A stretch of 64,000 nucleotides of DNA. Source: CAKZNE01 sp964485405 (GTDB taxonomy: Bacteria > Bacteroidota > Bacteroidia > Flavobacteriales > Schleiferiaceae). A program made the position numbers and the translations under genes. Of this stretch, positions 36,446-45,486 are shown in pieces; positions within the stretch are counted from its first letter, which is position 1, and the number at the start of each line of letters is the position of its first letter. The notes beneath the pieces are model-generated. The model did not search any database and had not been told where the DNA came from. It saw only the letters and a program-made list of their open reading frames with translations. The stretch covers positions 59,075 through 123,074 of the forward strand of contig CAZAJG010000006.1 in the NCBI GenBank assembly GCA_964485405.1, read 5' to 3'.

Positions 36446-37597
36446 CTATTCGTGTTTTATGAACTTAGTGGTGCTTACTTTATCCCCTTGTATTAGTCTT
36501 AAAAAGTAAACCCCAGAATTTAGATGTTGAATATTTACCGTTTTAGAAACACCATTTATGGGTTGCTTTAAAAGTAGCTTACCACTCATATCTAAAACTT
36601 CCAATTGAAGATGAACCTCTTCTTCTAGCTGAACTTTGATAAAATCGCTGGCTGGATTGGGGAAAAGATCAAAGGCGATGGCTTGCTCTTCCTCTAGGCT
36701 AATACCTGTGTTTGAAGAGTAGTTATATAAAAAGCGGTAGTTATTGACCCATTCTTGAAGGGATGGGTCCCAAGATTGACGTGTTTTCTCACTCAACAAA
36801 CCTGCACTACTATTTAAATACAAAACTTTATCAAAGTTGCTCCAGTTTGTGGAATCAGGATGTCTAGACTTGGTTTCTTTCAAAATGAGATATCCATTTT
36901 GATCGTAGAGCCAATCGTCTCTTAAAGTGGGGATTTGCCAAATACCATTCTCATTACTCTGATAGAGAATACCTTCAATTTGATTGGACGAATTATAGGT
37001 ATAATCGCCTCTATCTGGTCCCTGCCACATGGCGTCAACACTATTCCACCTCCAAGAGAAAGACTGATGGATACTTCCATTGGTATTTGGAACAAGACTA
37101 TCTCGAATTTGATTTTGCCAGGCTCCCGCTCCCGTGTTCCATGCTTGAGTTATACGACCTGTTTTAAAGCCATTAGTATCGTAAGTATAAATGTTTTTGC
37201 TCCTGTTCTCCCAAGAATTATTAATCCAATCCATTCTTAGTTCTTCCAGAGTATTCCCATCACCATCTACCGTATATACCAATTGACTCCCGTTTATCCA
37301 GTTATTACTAGCCGCATCCCATCGTTCATCCAAATGATTCAATAACAACCCGTTAGAATCATTGATGTACAAAGACCTGCGATTAAGCTCCCAGTTGTTT
37401 TGCGAAGCATCCCAAAAACGGGTTGTATCTCTAACTAAATAATCTTGATTATCGTAGGTAAATTGTGTTTCCCATGTATCGGATTCCGACCAAGCTGTTC
37501 CATCCCATATTTGAAAAATGTAGGACTCTGCTTGTTGGGCCAATAACAGCCCGGAACATAAAAAGATGGATAGGAATAGAATAGTTCTTTTCTTCAT
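36446..37597 (-). CDS. T9SS-exported repeat protein (type A sorting domain)
   Basis: 383 aa. Signal peptide (IFLCSGLLLAQ), then about eight imperfect repeats of 35-40 residues (about 25-300) built around Trp/Asn pairs: DNQDYLVRDTTRFWDASQNNW, YTVDGDGNTLEELRMDWINN and YTYDTNGFKTGRITQAWN. They resemble YD-type or DUF3836-like beta-hairpin repeats. Residues about 305-383 are a type A T9SS domain (AFDLFPNPASDFIKVQL, GVYFLRLIQGD, TTKFIKHE). Probably a secreted or surface beta-solenoid of unknown role. A decayed copy of its 3' end lies at 37727-37862. Confidence 0.87.
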   Translation of the reverse strand: MKKRTILFLSIFLCSGLLLAQQAESYIFQIWDGTAWSESDTWETQFTYDNQDYLVRDTTRFWDASQNNWELNRRSLYINDSNGLLLNHLDERWDAASNNWINGSQLVYTVDGDGNTLEELRMDWINNSWENRSKNIYTYDTNGFKTGRITQAWNTGAGAWQNQIRDSLVPNTNGSIHQSFSWRWNSVDAMWQGPDRGDYTYNSSNQIEGILYQSNENGIWQIPTLRDDWLYDQNGYLILKETKSRHPDSTNWSNFDKVLYLNSSAGLLSEKTRQSWDPSLQEWVNNYRFLYNYSSNTGISLEEEQAIAFDLFPNPASDFIKVQLEEEVHLQLEVLDMSGKLLLKQPINGVSKTVNIQHLNSGVYFLRLIQGDKVSTTKFIKHE

Positions 37598-38042
37598 TGT
37601 GTTTGTTTTTAGTTAGTTATTCTTCTATTTCTGTCCTATTTCCTTACTCCTGTTTCAATAACTCTCTGTTAAAAAAGAGTGCTTTTTAATTTTGACTTTT
37701 TGTTTTTTGATCCGTTGCCTTAGCCCAAAAAGAATATGGTGGAACTCCTATTCAGAATCAATATCAATTCCAACCGTATCTAATCCAATGGTGTTAGTGT
37801 TTTATAAATCTTGCAGCACTTGTTTTATCCGTTGCTGATGCCTTGGTAGGTTTGGTGTCATGAAGTCAAGGATTAAAGCATTTACCAATCATTAATTCTA
37901 CCGCAACAAAGTTCTCCGTAGTTTTTCCAAACTTTGTATGAATTTTTTATTTCGATTTAATCATCTAAGAAATGAGCTATAAAGTGTTTATCCTACTTTT
38001 ACTTTCATTAACAAAATGATCTATCACCTTAGTAATTACATA
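37598..38042. other. Intergenic region with gene remnants
   Basis: 445 bases between two minus-strand genes. It holds a decayed T9SS sorting-domain end (see the pseudogene at 37727-37862) and a 16-codon plus-strand frame at 37972-38019, beginning MSYKVFILLLLSL, that looks like an orphan signal-peptide start. The promoter for the T9SS repeat gene must also be here. No intact gene was seen. Confidence 0.65.
37727..37862 (-). pseudogene. Decayed 3' end of a T9SS type A protein gene
   Basis: On the minus strand one frame reads TYQGISNG (37828-37851) and the next reads DKTSAARFIKH then stop (37794-37829). Together they make a normal type A sorting-domain end, broken by an apparent two-base deletion at the NG/DK junction. 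The last residues match the intact neighbour (GDKVSTTKFIKHE). The 3' flank also shares the ordered blocks AAAAAGAATATGG and AACCGTATCT with that neighbour, so it is probably a partial duplicate. Confidence 0.75.
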
Positions 38043-41000
38043 CTAAGGAGTTTTAATGACCTTTTTCTTCGCGTGCCCGTGCCTTTTACCACTTCTTTCT
38101 GTTAATCCAAGTATTTTCCGAACTTTATTCTCTGTTTGGACAGAAGTATCTTTATTCGAATTTGTAAATATGTCAAAAACATGACCCAAAAGCTCATGTG
38201 CCGTTGTAGCGTTGATTTCTGTTGCCAACGGATTGCCATTATTGTCCTCGTTTGTTTTATTTCCCTGAGTAGAAGGATCAACGAGCACCAATCCATTTTC
38301 TAAATTCTTCCCGGTTGATAAACTTTGGAAAGCAAATGTCCCTCCACCTCCAGCGATTGTACCTTCAAACTCTTTTATTATTGGAACCTCCGTTTTTACC
38401 TTAGGGTTAAGTGGATCTATCTTCCTTGTAACCGTTCCATCTTTGGGGTTAATCTTATCGACATAGTTATCTACCACTTCAATAGTGCTTCCCACTTGGT
38501 TTTTCACAGATCCAACTGTTCCAAGCTTAAACAAGATAGTATAAGAATCATTGCTTGCAACTTCATTTAACCTGTTAGCCAAATCCTTTTGATCATTCGA
38601 AAATGTCTCCATCGCTTTTTTTAGTTTTCTTCTGTTTACCTTGATTCCTTTTTTGGTTACCTTAAAGCCTGACTTCTTTCCAAAAACAGAACCAACAAAA
38701 GCGTTAAGATGTTTAACTTCCTCTTTCCCAGCTGGTATAACTTTGCGCCCATCAGGGTCTAAAAAAGTGATTGGAGAGTTTGCGGCAAAATTATAAGGAG
38801 ACAAATGAGGGTATTTGGACATAAGAGGATCCAAACTCATCCACCTCCCAATCCTCGAATCATAAATCCTTGCTCCAAAATCCAAAGAATTTCCGGCACC
38901 TTTCACCTCATCATCCTTCTCCATCCCATTAAACCCATACCGATAATCCTCCCCACTAGCAAAGCGCCCGGGCATTTGCATTCCAAAAGGATAATAATCC
39001 TGATACGCCACCACATCTGCCTCTCTTAAGATTCCAGGGCTTTGCTTGGTGATTTCAGCATTGTCTACCGTAAAATGCCAAGGCTGCGTTCTGTTGGTGC
39101 TGGTTACTAAAACGTAGAGCCAAATATTTCGAGTTCCACTGACTCCAGGCACGGTAAAGCTTACACCTTTAGTGCCTTGCCCACCTGTATAGTTACTTCC
39201 AATATTCGTAGAGCCTACGGTGCGGTCTTGTACCAAAAGCCTAACAGAAGGTGGATAAGGATAAGCTCCTAACCCGGTGTAAGTGCCTAAATCTACACGA
39301 AACGTATAGGTTTGTCCGGCTTCCAGATCTATTTTTAAAATGGGAGCTCCATAGGATGTACTGGTTTCCACCAGCATTTTTTGACCTATATTGGTAAGGA
39401 TAGTGGGAGGATTACCTCCTGTATTATTGGCTCCATGCGGATACCATCCCATGAGGGTTCCATCATCAAAGTCATGATTTACCGTAAAACCGCCATCGCT
39501 CTCAAAAAGTGGGGCATCACTTACCGTGGCTAAAACATTGCCTAAATGGTTTTTCAGCTCATAACTTTTGTGGGAGAGTTTTCTCGTATAATCTGTTGCT
39601 ACTCCATCTACCGTTACGGCAGAGGTATAAGGGTTGAGCACTCCTAACCTGTCTGAGCCAAACACATTGAGTTCGGCTAAAGAAGCACTACTTTGCCCGG
39701 CTTCCTGAGTGTAAGTGGCCATGGCGTTACCGCTGGCATCTCGTACATAAAAGGTCTTTTTAGCACCACCACTTCCGGGAACTTCTTTCTCTATCCGATT
39801 GCCCAGGGCATCGTATTTAAAATCAATTTGATCGCCTCCCGTTTTTTGTACAGATTTCACCTTTCCGGATACTGTCCAGTCAATGTTGTCAATATCCTGC
39901 CCGTCATCTGAGGTAAGATTCCCTATGGCATCATAAGTGTAGTTCCCTCCAGTGGTGATGTCGTTTCCTGTGGTATTTAATTCTGCTTCCCCTAAATGTA
40001 CCAAACGGTTCCGTTTGTAATCTACACTTGGATCAAAATAGCTGTAAGTGAAATTATCAATCTGAGTTCCCGTTTCGCGTTTGCGTGTTAAATGGGTGAG
40101 GTTCCCATTTTTATCATAGGCATAGGTGGCTCCATATCCTCCATCTGTGGTGTTGGCGGTTAATGCATCGTTAGAAGAGCTTAAATCAGCATCGGCATAG
40201 GTATTAAAAGAAGTAATTCGATTTAACTGATCATAGCGATAACTGTTTAAGTTGGCCTCAATGGCTTGCTGCGTATTGTCTCGCATTTGATTGCTCATAG
40301 CCGAGATGTTCCCGTTGTATAAATCGTTTGCCGTAATAGCTGCTGGTATATTACGCACTATGGGTTGATTGGAAAGCGTTCCGATAGCGCTATAATCTCC
40401 GCTGTAGTAGGATAAAGAATAGGCAAAAGCATCACGTCCTACATAAGGGTTAGTTCCTCCTATACTTTTCCCATCTTGTCCTAAATCAAAAGATTGATTG
40501 GGGTTATTGGTTCCTAAGGTGGAGCTGTTTACGGTTTTTAACCATCCTTGTAAGGTATAAGCAAAATCTTGCCCCTGAATTAGGTGTTCTCCTAATTCAA
40601 TTCGGGCTAAAGGCCCGTGTGGGTAATAGTAGTAAGCCGCTTCTCTATCCCATATTTCATCGTTTAAGCTGGTTTCTACATATTGAATCCGGTTGTCTGC
40701 ATCATAGGTGTAACGGTGGTAAAAGGCGTTGGTTTTACCGGGTTCGTAGGATACTTTTTTTACGTTTCCATTTAACAGATCGTAATCGTAAGCTATGGTG
40801 ATGAAGTTATGGCCGGCAGCACTTAAATCCTCGCTGTAGGAGTAGAGGGTTTTTACATTGCCCAACACATCGTAATCATACAAATACGCATGATCTGGCA
40901 AAGCGTAGCTGAAATCCCCTAAAGCATCTGCTGCTGGATTGTGTATATCCAAAATGGCGTTACTTAAACTCGGGTAATAAAAAGTGGCCGATACTCGGTT

Positions 41001-44000
41001 TTGCAAATACTCTTGATCCATATTTACGCTGATGGCCGTATACGCTTGATCGTATAGTGTATGTGTAACTTCCGTTCTACTGTGGAGGTTGGTGAGCATA
41101 AAATCTTCTTCTACCAATTGCCCAAAAGGGGGTGGGGTGGATAGGGAGCATTCCCCGGCTTCTACTACTCTTCCCAATTCATCATACAGACTATAGCTGT
41201 AGGTAGAAACACTTGCTTGTTTGGCATTTTGCGATAATACAATACGCCCTAAACGATCGTACCAAAATTTAGATTCTCCACCATCGGGTGTAAACTGCTG
41301 GATGATTTGGTTGAGGGTGTTGTAGCGGTAATGGGTTTGAAAATCATGCTCTGGACGGATAAAAGGTCGCTGGCTGTCTTTGCGATGATCTTCTACATCA
41401 CTCAGTTTTACTCCACCTTGTATAGCGGCCTCTGCCGGGATTATTTTCACCCCTTCTGGTGGAACCGTTTTTATCAAGTTTCCGGATTGATCGTAGTAGT
41501 AGAGGGTAAATTGGTATTCATCAATTTCATAACCCAGGGTAAAATTTTCTGTAGTTAATACTTGCTGGCGACAGCTTTCAAGATAGGCTGCTCGTATTTG
41601 GTCTAAAAGATCTTCTACCTCCAATAGGTATTGGGCTAAAGCGGATTGTTCTGCTTCATGTTGAGCTGCTGCAAGGCAATCTGCTAAAGGATCGTAATCC
41701 GGGGCCATAGAAGCTGGGCCATCAAAATCGTTTCCATATACACAGCTGTTGAAGTAGGGGTTAGCAAAAATAAATTTGAGCGAAGTATATTCTTGAGATT
41801 GGCAATCGGTGTAAATGGTTTGTAATTGAGCAACGGTAGGAGAAGAACCTACTTGCGCTGTAATTTCATTTTCTACATCACTCCAGTTGGGGCCAAAATC
41901 ATTGTACAGATTATCTAAATTGTTGCATAGGCAATCTCTTAACTCTTGATCATCAGGAACATCTTGAAGATTTTCATTAAAAAATTCAGTTAATGCCGCT
42001 AAATCTCCAAACTCTCCTATGTTGTCAAAAAGCATATTAGGTGGAAATACGAGTTGCCATCCGTTTAAGGCAGAAGTGAGTCCATCGTAATCATCTCTAT
42101 CGTCATCTTGCGGATTGGGCACACATAGTTCACTGTATTTAACCATATTGTATATGGCCATTTCTCGATAAAAAAGATAAATGCTTCTAAAAAACTCATA
42201 CTTATTCATGCTATCAAACATGGGGTTTTCCACTCCACCACCACCATGCAGCTGGTTGTAAAAGTTGATGATATCCGCAGGCAGGTTTGCCGTATTCCCT
42301 TGGGCAATATCGTCCGGATCATTTAACACATACCAAATACTATGTGATACTGGATCAGAGGAGTTTGTGGGTGTAAAAGTGATGAAGTTCATTAAGCGGT
42401 TCATGATATCACCTCTCATTAAATCTGCTCCATGGGGTTGATGCGATTCATTGGATAAAAGCTCACAACTGGCAACGGTAAGATCGAAAGCATCGGAACC
42501 ATCTACTATAAGTTCATCGGAACCTAAAACATCGTAATTGATGTACCCGCTATTATCCATATCCTGCCCGTATGTATTGAGGTTGATCCCCATAGCCAAT
42601 GGATTGAAAAAATTATGATTGGGGTGGGTAGTGGCATATTCCATTGTATTACCCCGGTTCATCAGGTTGATATAGCCCCAATTCAAATCGTTAGTGCTCA
42701 GACATTCGCAGTAAAGCTCGTAGGTGCAATATTCTGGATGTAGATGCATAATAGCTGCGGACATGCTTTCATCCCAATTGTCTCGTGCCTCTTGCCAGCT
42801 GGTAAAGCTTATGCTTGAATTAACAGCAGTAGCTAAAGCTCCAGGTGTGGCAAAATGAGAAGCCAACCAGTCAAACCAATTCTGATTGGGATCGTAGTCT
42901 CTCGATCCATCTGGGTTTAAAAGGATGGCTTTGGTATCTGTATCATATTGCAAGCGAGGAGCAATGTTGTCAAAATATTGCCCTCCCGGACTTAAAGAGT
43001 TAATGATTTGCTTGTACTTAATTCCGCAGAAGTCAATATCCGTAATTTTCTCATCGGCCTCTTCGCATAGGTTTTGGCAATTGGTAATGGCCATTGTTAC
43101 TGGATCGTTGGGATCATTGGGATCGTAGGAGGTGTAGGTATTGCCACTGGCATCTAAATATTGCGAAACGCCATTTACTACCATAACGTAAGCCTGTAAG
43201 CAGGAGATGCTACAGTTTGGAGTGCTGCAATCTACATCAGAAGGAAGAACTTGATAATTTGCACATGGAGCCAACTCATTGTCTAAGTAAACTGAGGAAA
43301 AAGAATAACCAAATCTCAATCCATCAATAGCCGTTTCTAAGGCTGTGAAATTTGGTTTAATAGTACGCTTCAGCATGTATTGGCCCGGTAAAAGTGTAAC
43401 TTCTTTGGAGCCGCTTAAAGGTTCGTTGCTGCTGGTATAACTCCCAATTCTTTCCAGCATCAAATCTCCGGTACGTATGTTTATCAGTTTTATTTCAATC
43501 TCAAAAAGGCCTGAGTTTTCTGGAAATCCCATTCCAATAAGATCGCCCAGTGCAGTTGTACAAACGGGGTTAAATGGCACTTCTCCCAGACTGTAGGTAA
43601 AAGTATAATTCCCAACTACCGGTGCGGTTACAATAGTAAAATCCTCAAAAACAGCTTGAGATGTTTCGGTTTTGGTTTTAAAAAGATTGGAAACAATTTC
43701 CTCCGGATTTCTGGGTAAAGCATCCATACCGGATGGAGTGTTGCCACTTAAGCAAGTGGCCACCACCCGGTTAGAGCCATCCTTATAGGTAATACTTATT
43801 TGGCTATTTTCATCAATTTGGTAGTCTTTGCTGTAGTTAATACTCAAGCCTGCCTCGTTTCCAAAAAGCCGATCTAGCTCTTCTTGCTTAGGACGACCGT
43901 AAATAAAGGTTTTGTTTTTCCCTTCTTTCATGGCATAGGTATCCCCTGGAGCACTTTGTTGAATTACCCGGCCTGTACCATTGTTATCGTATAACATTTG

Positions 44001-45476
44001 GCTATAAGGGTAGCCCTTAGCATCGGGAATAAAATCCCTAAAATCCGATTGTATGGAATTGGACGGGGAATAGTATTGTGTGGCTAAAGCGGCAGCATCT
44101 AGCTCAGCTGGAGTTTCACCTGTTCCGGAGGTTACTTGATCTAAACGGGTATCGCTAAAATAATTTGCAGGAGTAAAGTTGGGGTTAGCCGCATAGTATT
44201 GTAATCCTTGAGAGGTAACTGGTGCCGGCATAAGCTGTATGGAAGGACGACCTGCATAGTCGTATTCACTTTCAGATACAACGGCATTGCCATCAGAACT
44301 TAACAGGCTTACGCTTTGCTTGTTTCGCCCTAACCCATCAAAAAATTGAAGCTGATCTTTACGAAGACCATTTTCCGCAAAAACAGAGGTGTATTCCCAG
44401 TTTAAATTCTCATTTAAAATCTCTGTTCCATCAATGTAGTGGTAAAAGAAGTTTCCTACCGTGTTGCTTTGCTCCGTTTGTATAGCGCTAATGGTTGACG
44501 TGGATGGCGTGTAACTCCATGCACTGTATTGATATTCTCCACTCGCATCTTGAGATACTAATCTGTATCTATGGATAAGAGATCCTCTAGAAAACTCCAT
44601 CGGTAAAGCATAGTAATTCTCACGGATACGGATGCGATTTGCGTCCTTAAAATTTACCGGGATACTTAAGTTTTTATGGTCACCATTTTTTATTCCATCC
44701 GAGATAAAGAGCCATTCTATTTCATAATAATCTGCACCCGGAGAAAAAGGATATTCGAGATTAAAGTAACGGTTGGTTACATCGGATGTAAGCACGGCTC
44801 CGCTAGGGTTAGAACTGCTTACATCTACATAGCGTTTTGATGCTATCTCTATTTCGATAAAGGTGTTTTTTGGAGCAACATTGGCGTTGTACGTGGTTCC
44901 ATCAAACTTCTTTACCGTTATGGATGTACCTGTAATTTTAGCCTTTATCACATCATGTATTCCTATTAGGCCTCCTCCCGCATCATAATAACTGTAGTTG
45001 CGTTCTACGTAATCTATAATTTCACCTCCTTCGGTTACATCATATCTAACTTTTAAAGCTTGATTATTTAAGGTTACTGTATCGCGCGTTTTAGCTCCAA
45101 CCGGTCCAATTAACTGGATATATTCTAAACTATATTTTACCTCAACTTCAAAGGATGTTCCTGCCAAATAGAGGTCTGGATCACTCTCATAATCTCTATC
45201 AAAATAAAGTTTCACTTTTAGCTGATCCTTTTCAGCAGTGGAAAGGTAGTTGTTGCTCAGGTTAAGCTCATCTCGGTTAGACACGTCTAACCAATAAGAA
45301 AGCCCGCCTGTTGGAACAAATTGATTTACAGATACAGAAGAGGCTATTTTTTCTTCTCCTCCAGCTTGAAGCGATATACAAGCCAGACTCAACAAAAAAC
45401 TAAGACCTATCTGCTTTAAAAGGCGTACACCATTTTTGGTCTGAACTGCCATAGGGTTATTCAAAGTATTTTTCAT
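38043..45476 (-). CDS. RHS-repeat protein with a metallopeptidase-like C-terminal tip
   Basis: 2477 aa. An N-terminal signal region (LSFLLSLACISLQAGG) is followed by a long beta-rich N-terminal part, a DUF6443-type block (about 355-420, DGLGRNKQSVSLLSSDG), a central helical region, and RHS/YD repeats (about 1290-2080; FWYDRLGRIVLS, YSYSLYDELGRVVEAG, YRYDQLNRITSF). The RHS core is at about 2165-2243 (DYYPFGMQMPGR, DFGARIYDSRIGRWMSLDP, YNFAANSPITFLDPDGR). The last 234 residues are not RHS-like. They carry HELLGH (His2427, Glu2428, His2432) and TENKVRKILGL about 20 residues later, a zinc-metallopeptidase-like arrangement. In RHS toxins such a tip is the variable effector, usually cleaved off inside the RHS shell. 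It starts ten bases after the SpvB-like gene. No immunity gene follows. Confidence 0.92.
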   Translation of the reverse strand: MKNTLNNPMAVQTKNGVRLLKQIGLSFLLSLACISLQAGGEEKIASSVSVNQFVPTGGLSYWLDVSNRDELNLSNNYLSTAEKDQLKVKLYFDRDYESDPDLYLAGTSFEVEVKYSLEYIQLIGPVGAKTRDTVTLNNQALKVRYDVTEGGEIIDYVERNYSYYDAGGGLIGIHDVIKAKITGTSITVKKFDGTTYNANVAPKNTFIEIEIASKRYVDVSSSNPSGAVLTSDVTNRYFNLEYPFSPGADYYEIEWLFISDGIKNGDHKNLSIPVNFKDANRIRIRENYYALPMEFSRGSLIHRYRLVSQDASGEYQYSAWSYTPSTSTISAIQTEQSNTVGNFFYHYIDGTEILNENLNWEYTSVFAENGLRKDQLQFFDGLGRNKQSVSLLSSDGNAVVSESEYDYAGRPSIQLMPAPVTSQGLQYYAANPNFTPANYFSDTRLDQVTSGTGETPAELDAAALATQYYSPSNSIQSDFRDFIPDAKGYPYSQMLYDNNGTGRVIQQSAPGDTYAMKEGKNKTFIYGRPKQEELDRLFGNEAGLSINYSKDYQIDENSQISITYKDGSNRVVATCLSGNTPSGMDALPRNPEEIVSNLFKTKTETSQAVFEDFTIVTAPVVGNYTFTYSLGEVPFNPVCTTALGDLIGMGFPENSGLFEIEIKLINIRTGDLMLERIGSYTSSNEPLSGSKEVTLLPGQYMLKRTIKPNFTALETAIDGLRFGYSFSSVYLDNELAPCANYQVLPSDVDCSTPNCSISCLQAYVMVVNGVSQYLDASGNTYTSYDPNDPNDPVTMAITNCQNLCEEADEKITDIDFCGIKYKQIINSLSPGGQYFDNIAPRLQYDTDTKAILLNPDGSRDYDPNQNWFDWLASHFATPGALATAVNSSISFTSWQEARDNWDESMSAAIMHLHPEYCTYELYCECLSTNDLNWGYINLMNRGNTMEYATTHPNHNFFNPLAMGINLNTYGQDMDNSGYINYDVLGSDELIVDGSDAFDLTVASCELLSNESHQPHGADLMRGDIMNRLMNFITFTPTNSSDPVSHSIWYVLNDPDDIAQGNTANLPADIINFYNQLHGGGGVENPMFDSMNKYEFFRSIYLFYREMAIYNMVKYSELCVPNPQDDDRDDYDGLTSALNGWQLVFPPNMLFDNIGEFGDLAALTEFFNENLQDVPDDQELRDCLCNNLDNLYNDFGPNWSDVENEITAQVGSSPTVAQLQTIYTDCQSQEYTSLKFIFANPYFNSCVYGNDFDGPASMAPDYDPLADCLAAAQHEAEQSALAQYLLEVEDLLDQIRAAYLESCRQQVLTTENFTLGYEIDEYQFTLYYYDQSGNLIKTVPPEGVKIIPAEAAIQGGVKLSDVEDHRKDSQRPFIRPEHDFQTHYRYNTLNQIIQQFTPDGGESKFWYDRLGRIVLSQNAKQASVSTYSYSLYDELGRVVEAGECSLSTPPPFGQLVEEDFMLTNLHSRTEVTHTLYDQAYTAISVNMDQEYLQNRVSATFYYPSLSNAILDIHNPAADALGDFSYALPDHAYLYDYDVLGNVKTLYSYSEDLSAAGHNFITIAYDYDLLNGNVKKVSYEPGKTNAFYHRYTYDADNRIQYVETSLNDEIWDREAAYYYYPHGPLARIELGEHLIQGQDFAYTLQGWLKTVNSSTLGTNNPNQSFDLGQDGKSIGGTNPYVGRDAFAYSLSYYSGDYSAIGTLSNQPIVRNIPAAITANDLYNGNISAMSNQMRDNTQQAIEANLNSYRYDQLNRITSFNTYADADLSSSNDALTANTTDGGYGATYAYDKNGNLTHLTRKRETGTQIDNFTYSYFDPSVDYKRNRLVHLGEAELNTTGNDITTGGNYTYDAIGNLTSDDGQDIDNIDWTVSGKVKSVQKTGGDQIDFKYDALGNRIEKEVPGSGGAKKTFYVRDASGNAMATYTQEAGQSSASLAELNVFGSDRLGVLNPYTSAVTVDGVATDYTRKLSHKSYELKNHLGNVLATVSDAPLFESDGGFTVNHDFDDGTLMGWYPHGANNTGGNPPTILTNIGQKMLVETSTSYGAPILKIDLEAGQTYTFRVDLGTYTGLGAYPYPPSVRLLVQDRTVGSTNIGSNYTGGQGTKGVSFTVPGVSGTRNIWLYVLVTSTNRTQPWHFTVDNAEITKQSPGILREADVVAYQDYYPFGMQMPGRFASGEDYRYGFNGMEKDDEVKGAGNSLDFGARIYDSRIGRWMSLDPLMSKYPHLSPYNFAANSPITFLDPDGRKVIPAGKEEVKHLNAFVGSVFGKKSGFKVTKKGIKVNRRKLKKAMETFSNDQKDLANRLNEVASNDSYTILFKLGTVGSVKNQVGSTIEVVDNYVDKINPKDGTVTRKIDPLNPKVKTEVPIIKEFEGTIAGGGGTFAFQSLSTGKNLENGLVLVDPSTQGNKTNEDNNGNPLATEINATTAHELLGHVFDIFTNSNKDTSVQTENKVRKILGLTERSGKRHGHAKKKVIKTP

Positions 45477-45486
45477 GATGTTTTGG

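Noticed and set aside
37972..38019. The 15-residue plus-strand frame as an immunity or leader peptide
   Set aside because: It is only a hydrophobic start with no body, is on the opposite strand from the RHS gene, and has no supporting context.
38170..38200. HELLGH as proof of a dipeptidyl peptidase III (M49) domain
   Set aside because: Only the hexapeptide matches. The tip has 234 residues against about 550-700 for M49 enzymes, and no other M49 motif was seen.
38102..38296. 64-aa alternative frame over the RHS tip as a possible overlapping immunity gene
   Set aside because: It is on the same strand and fully inside the tip, with no start-site signal. Its composition is that of a shifted-frame shadow.
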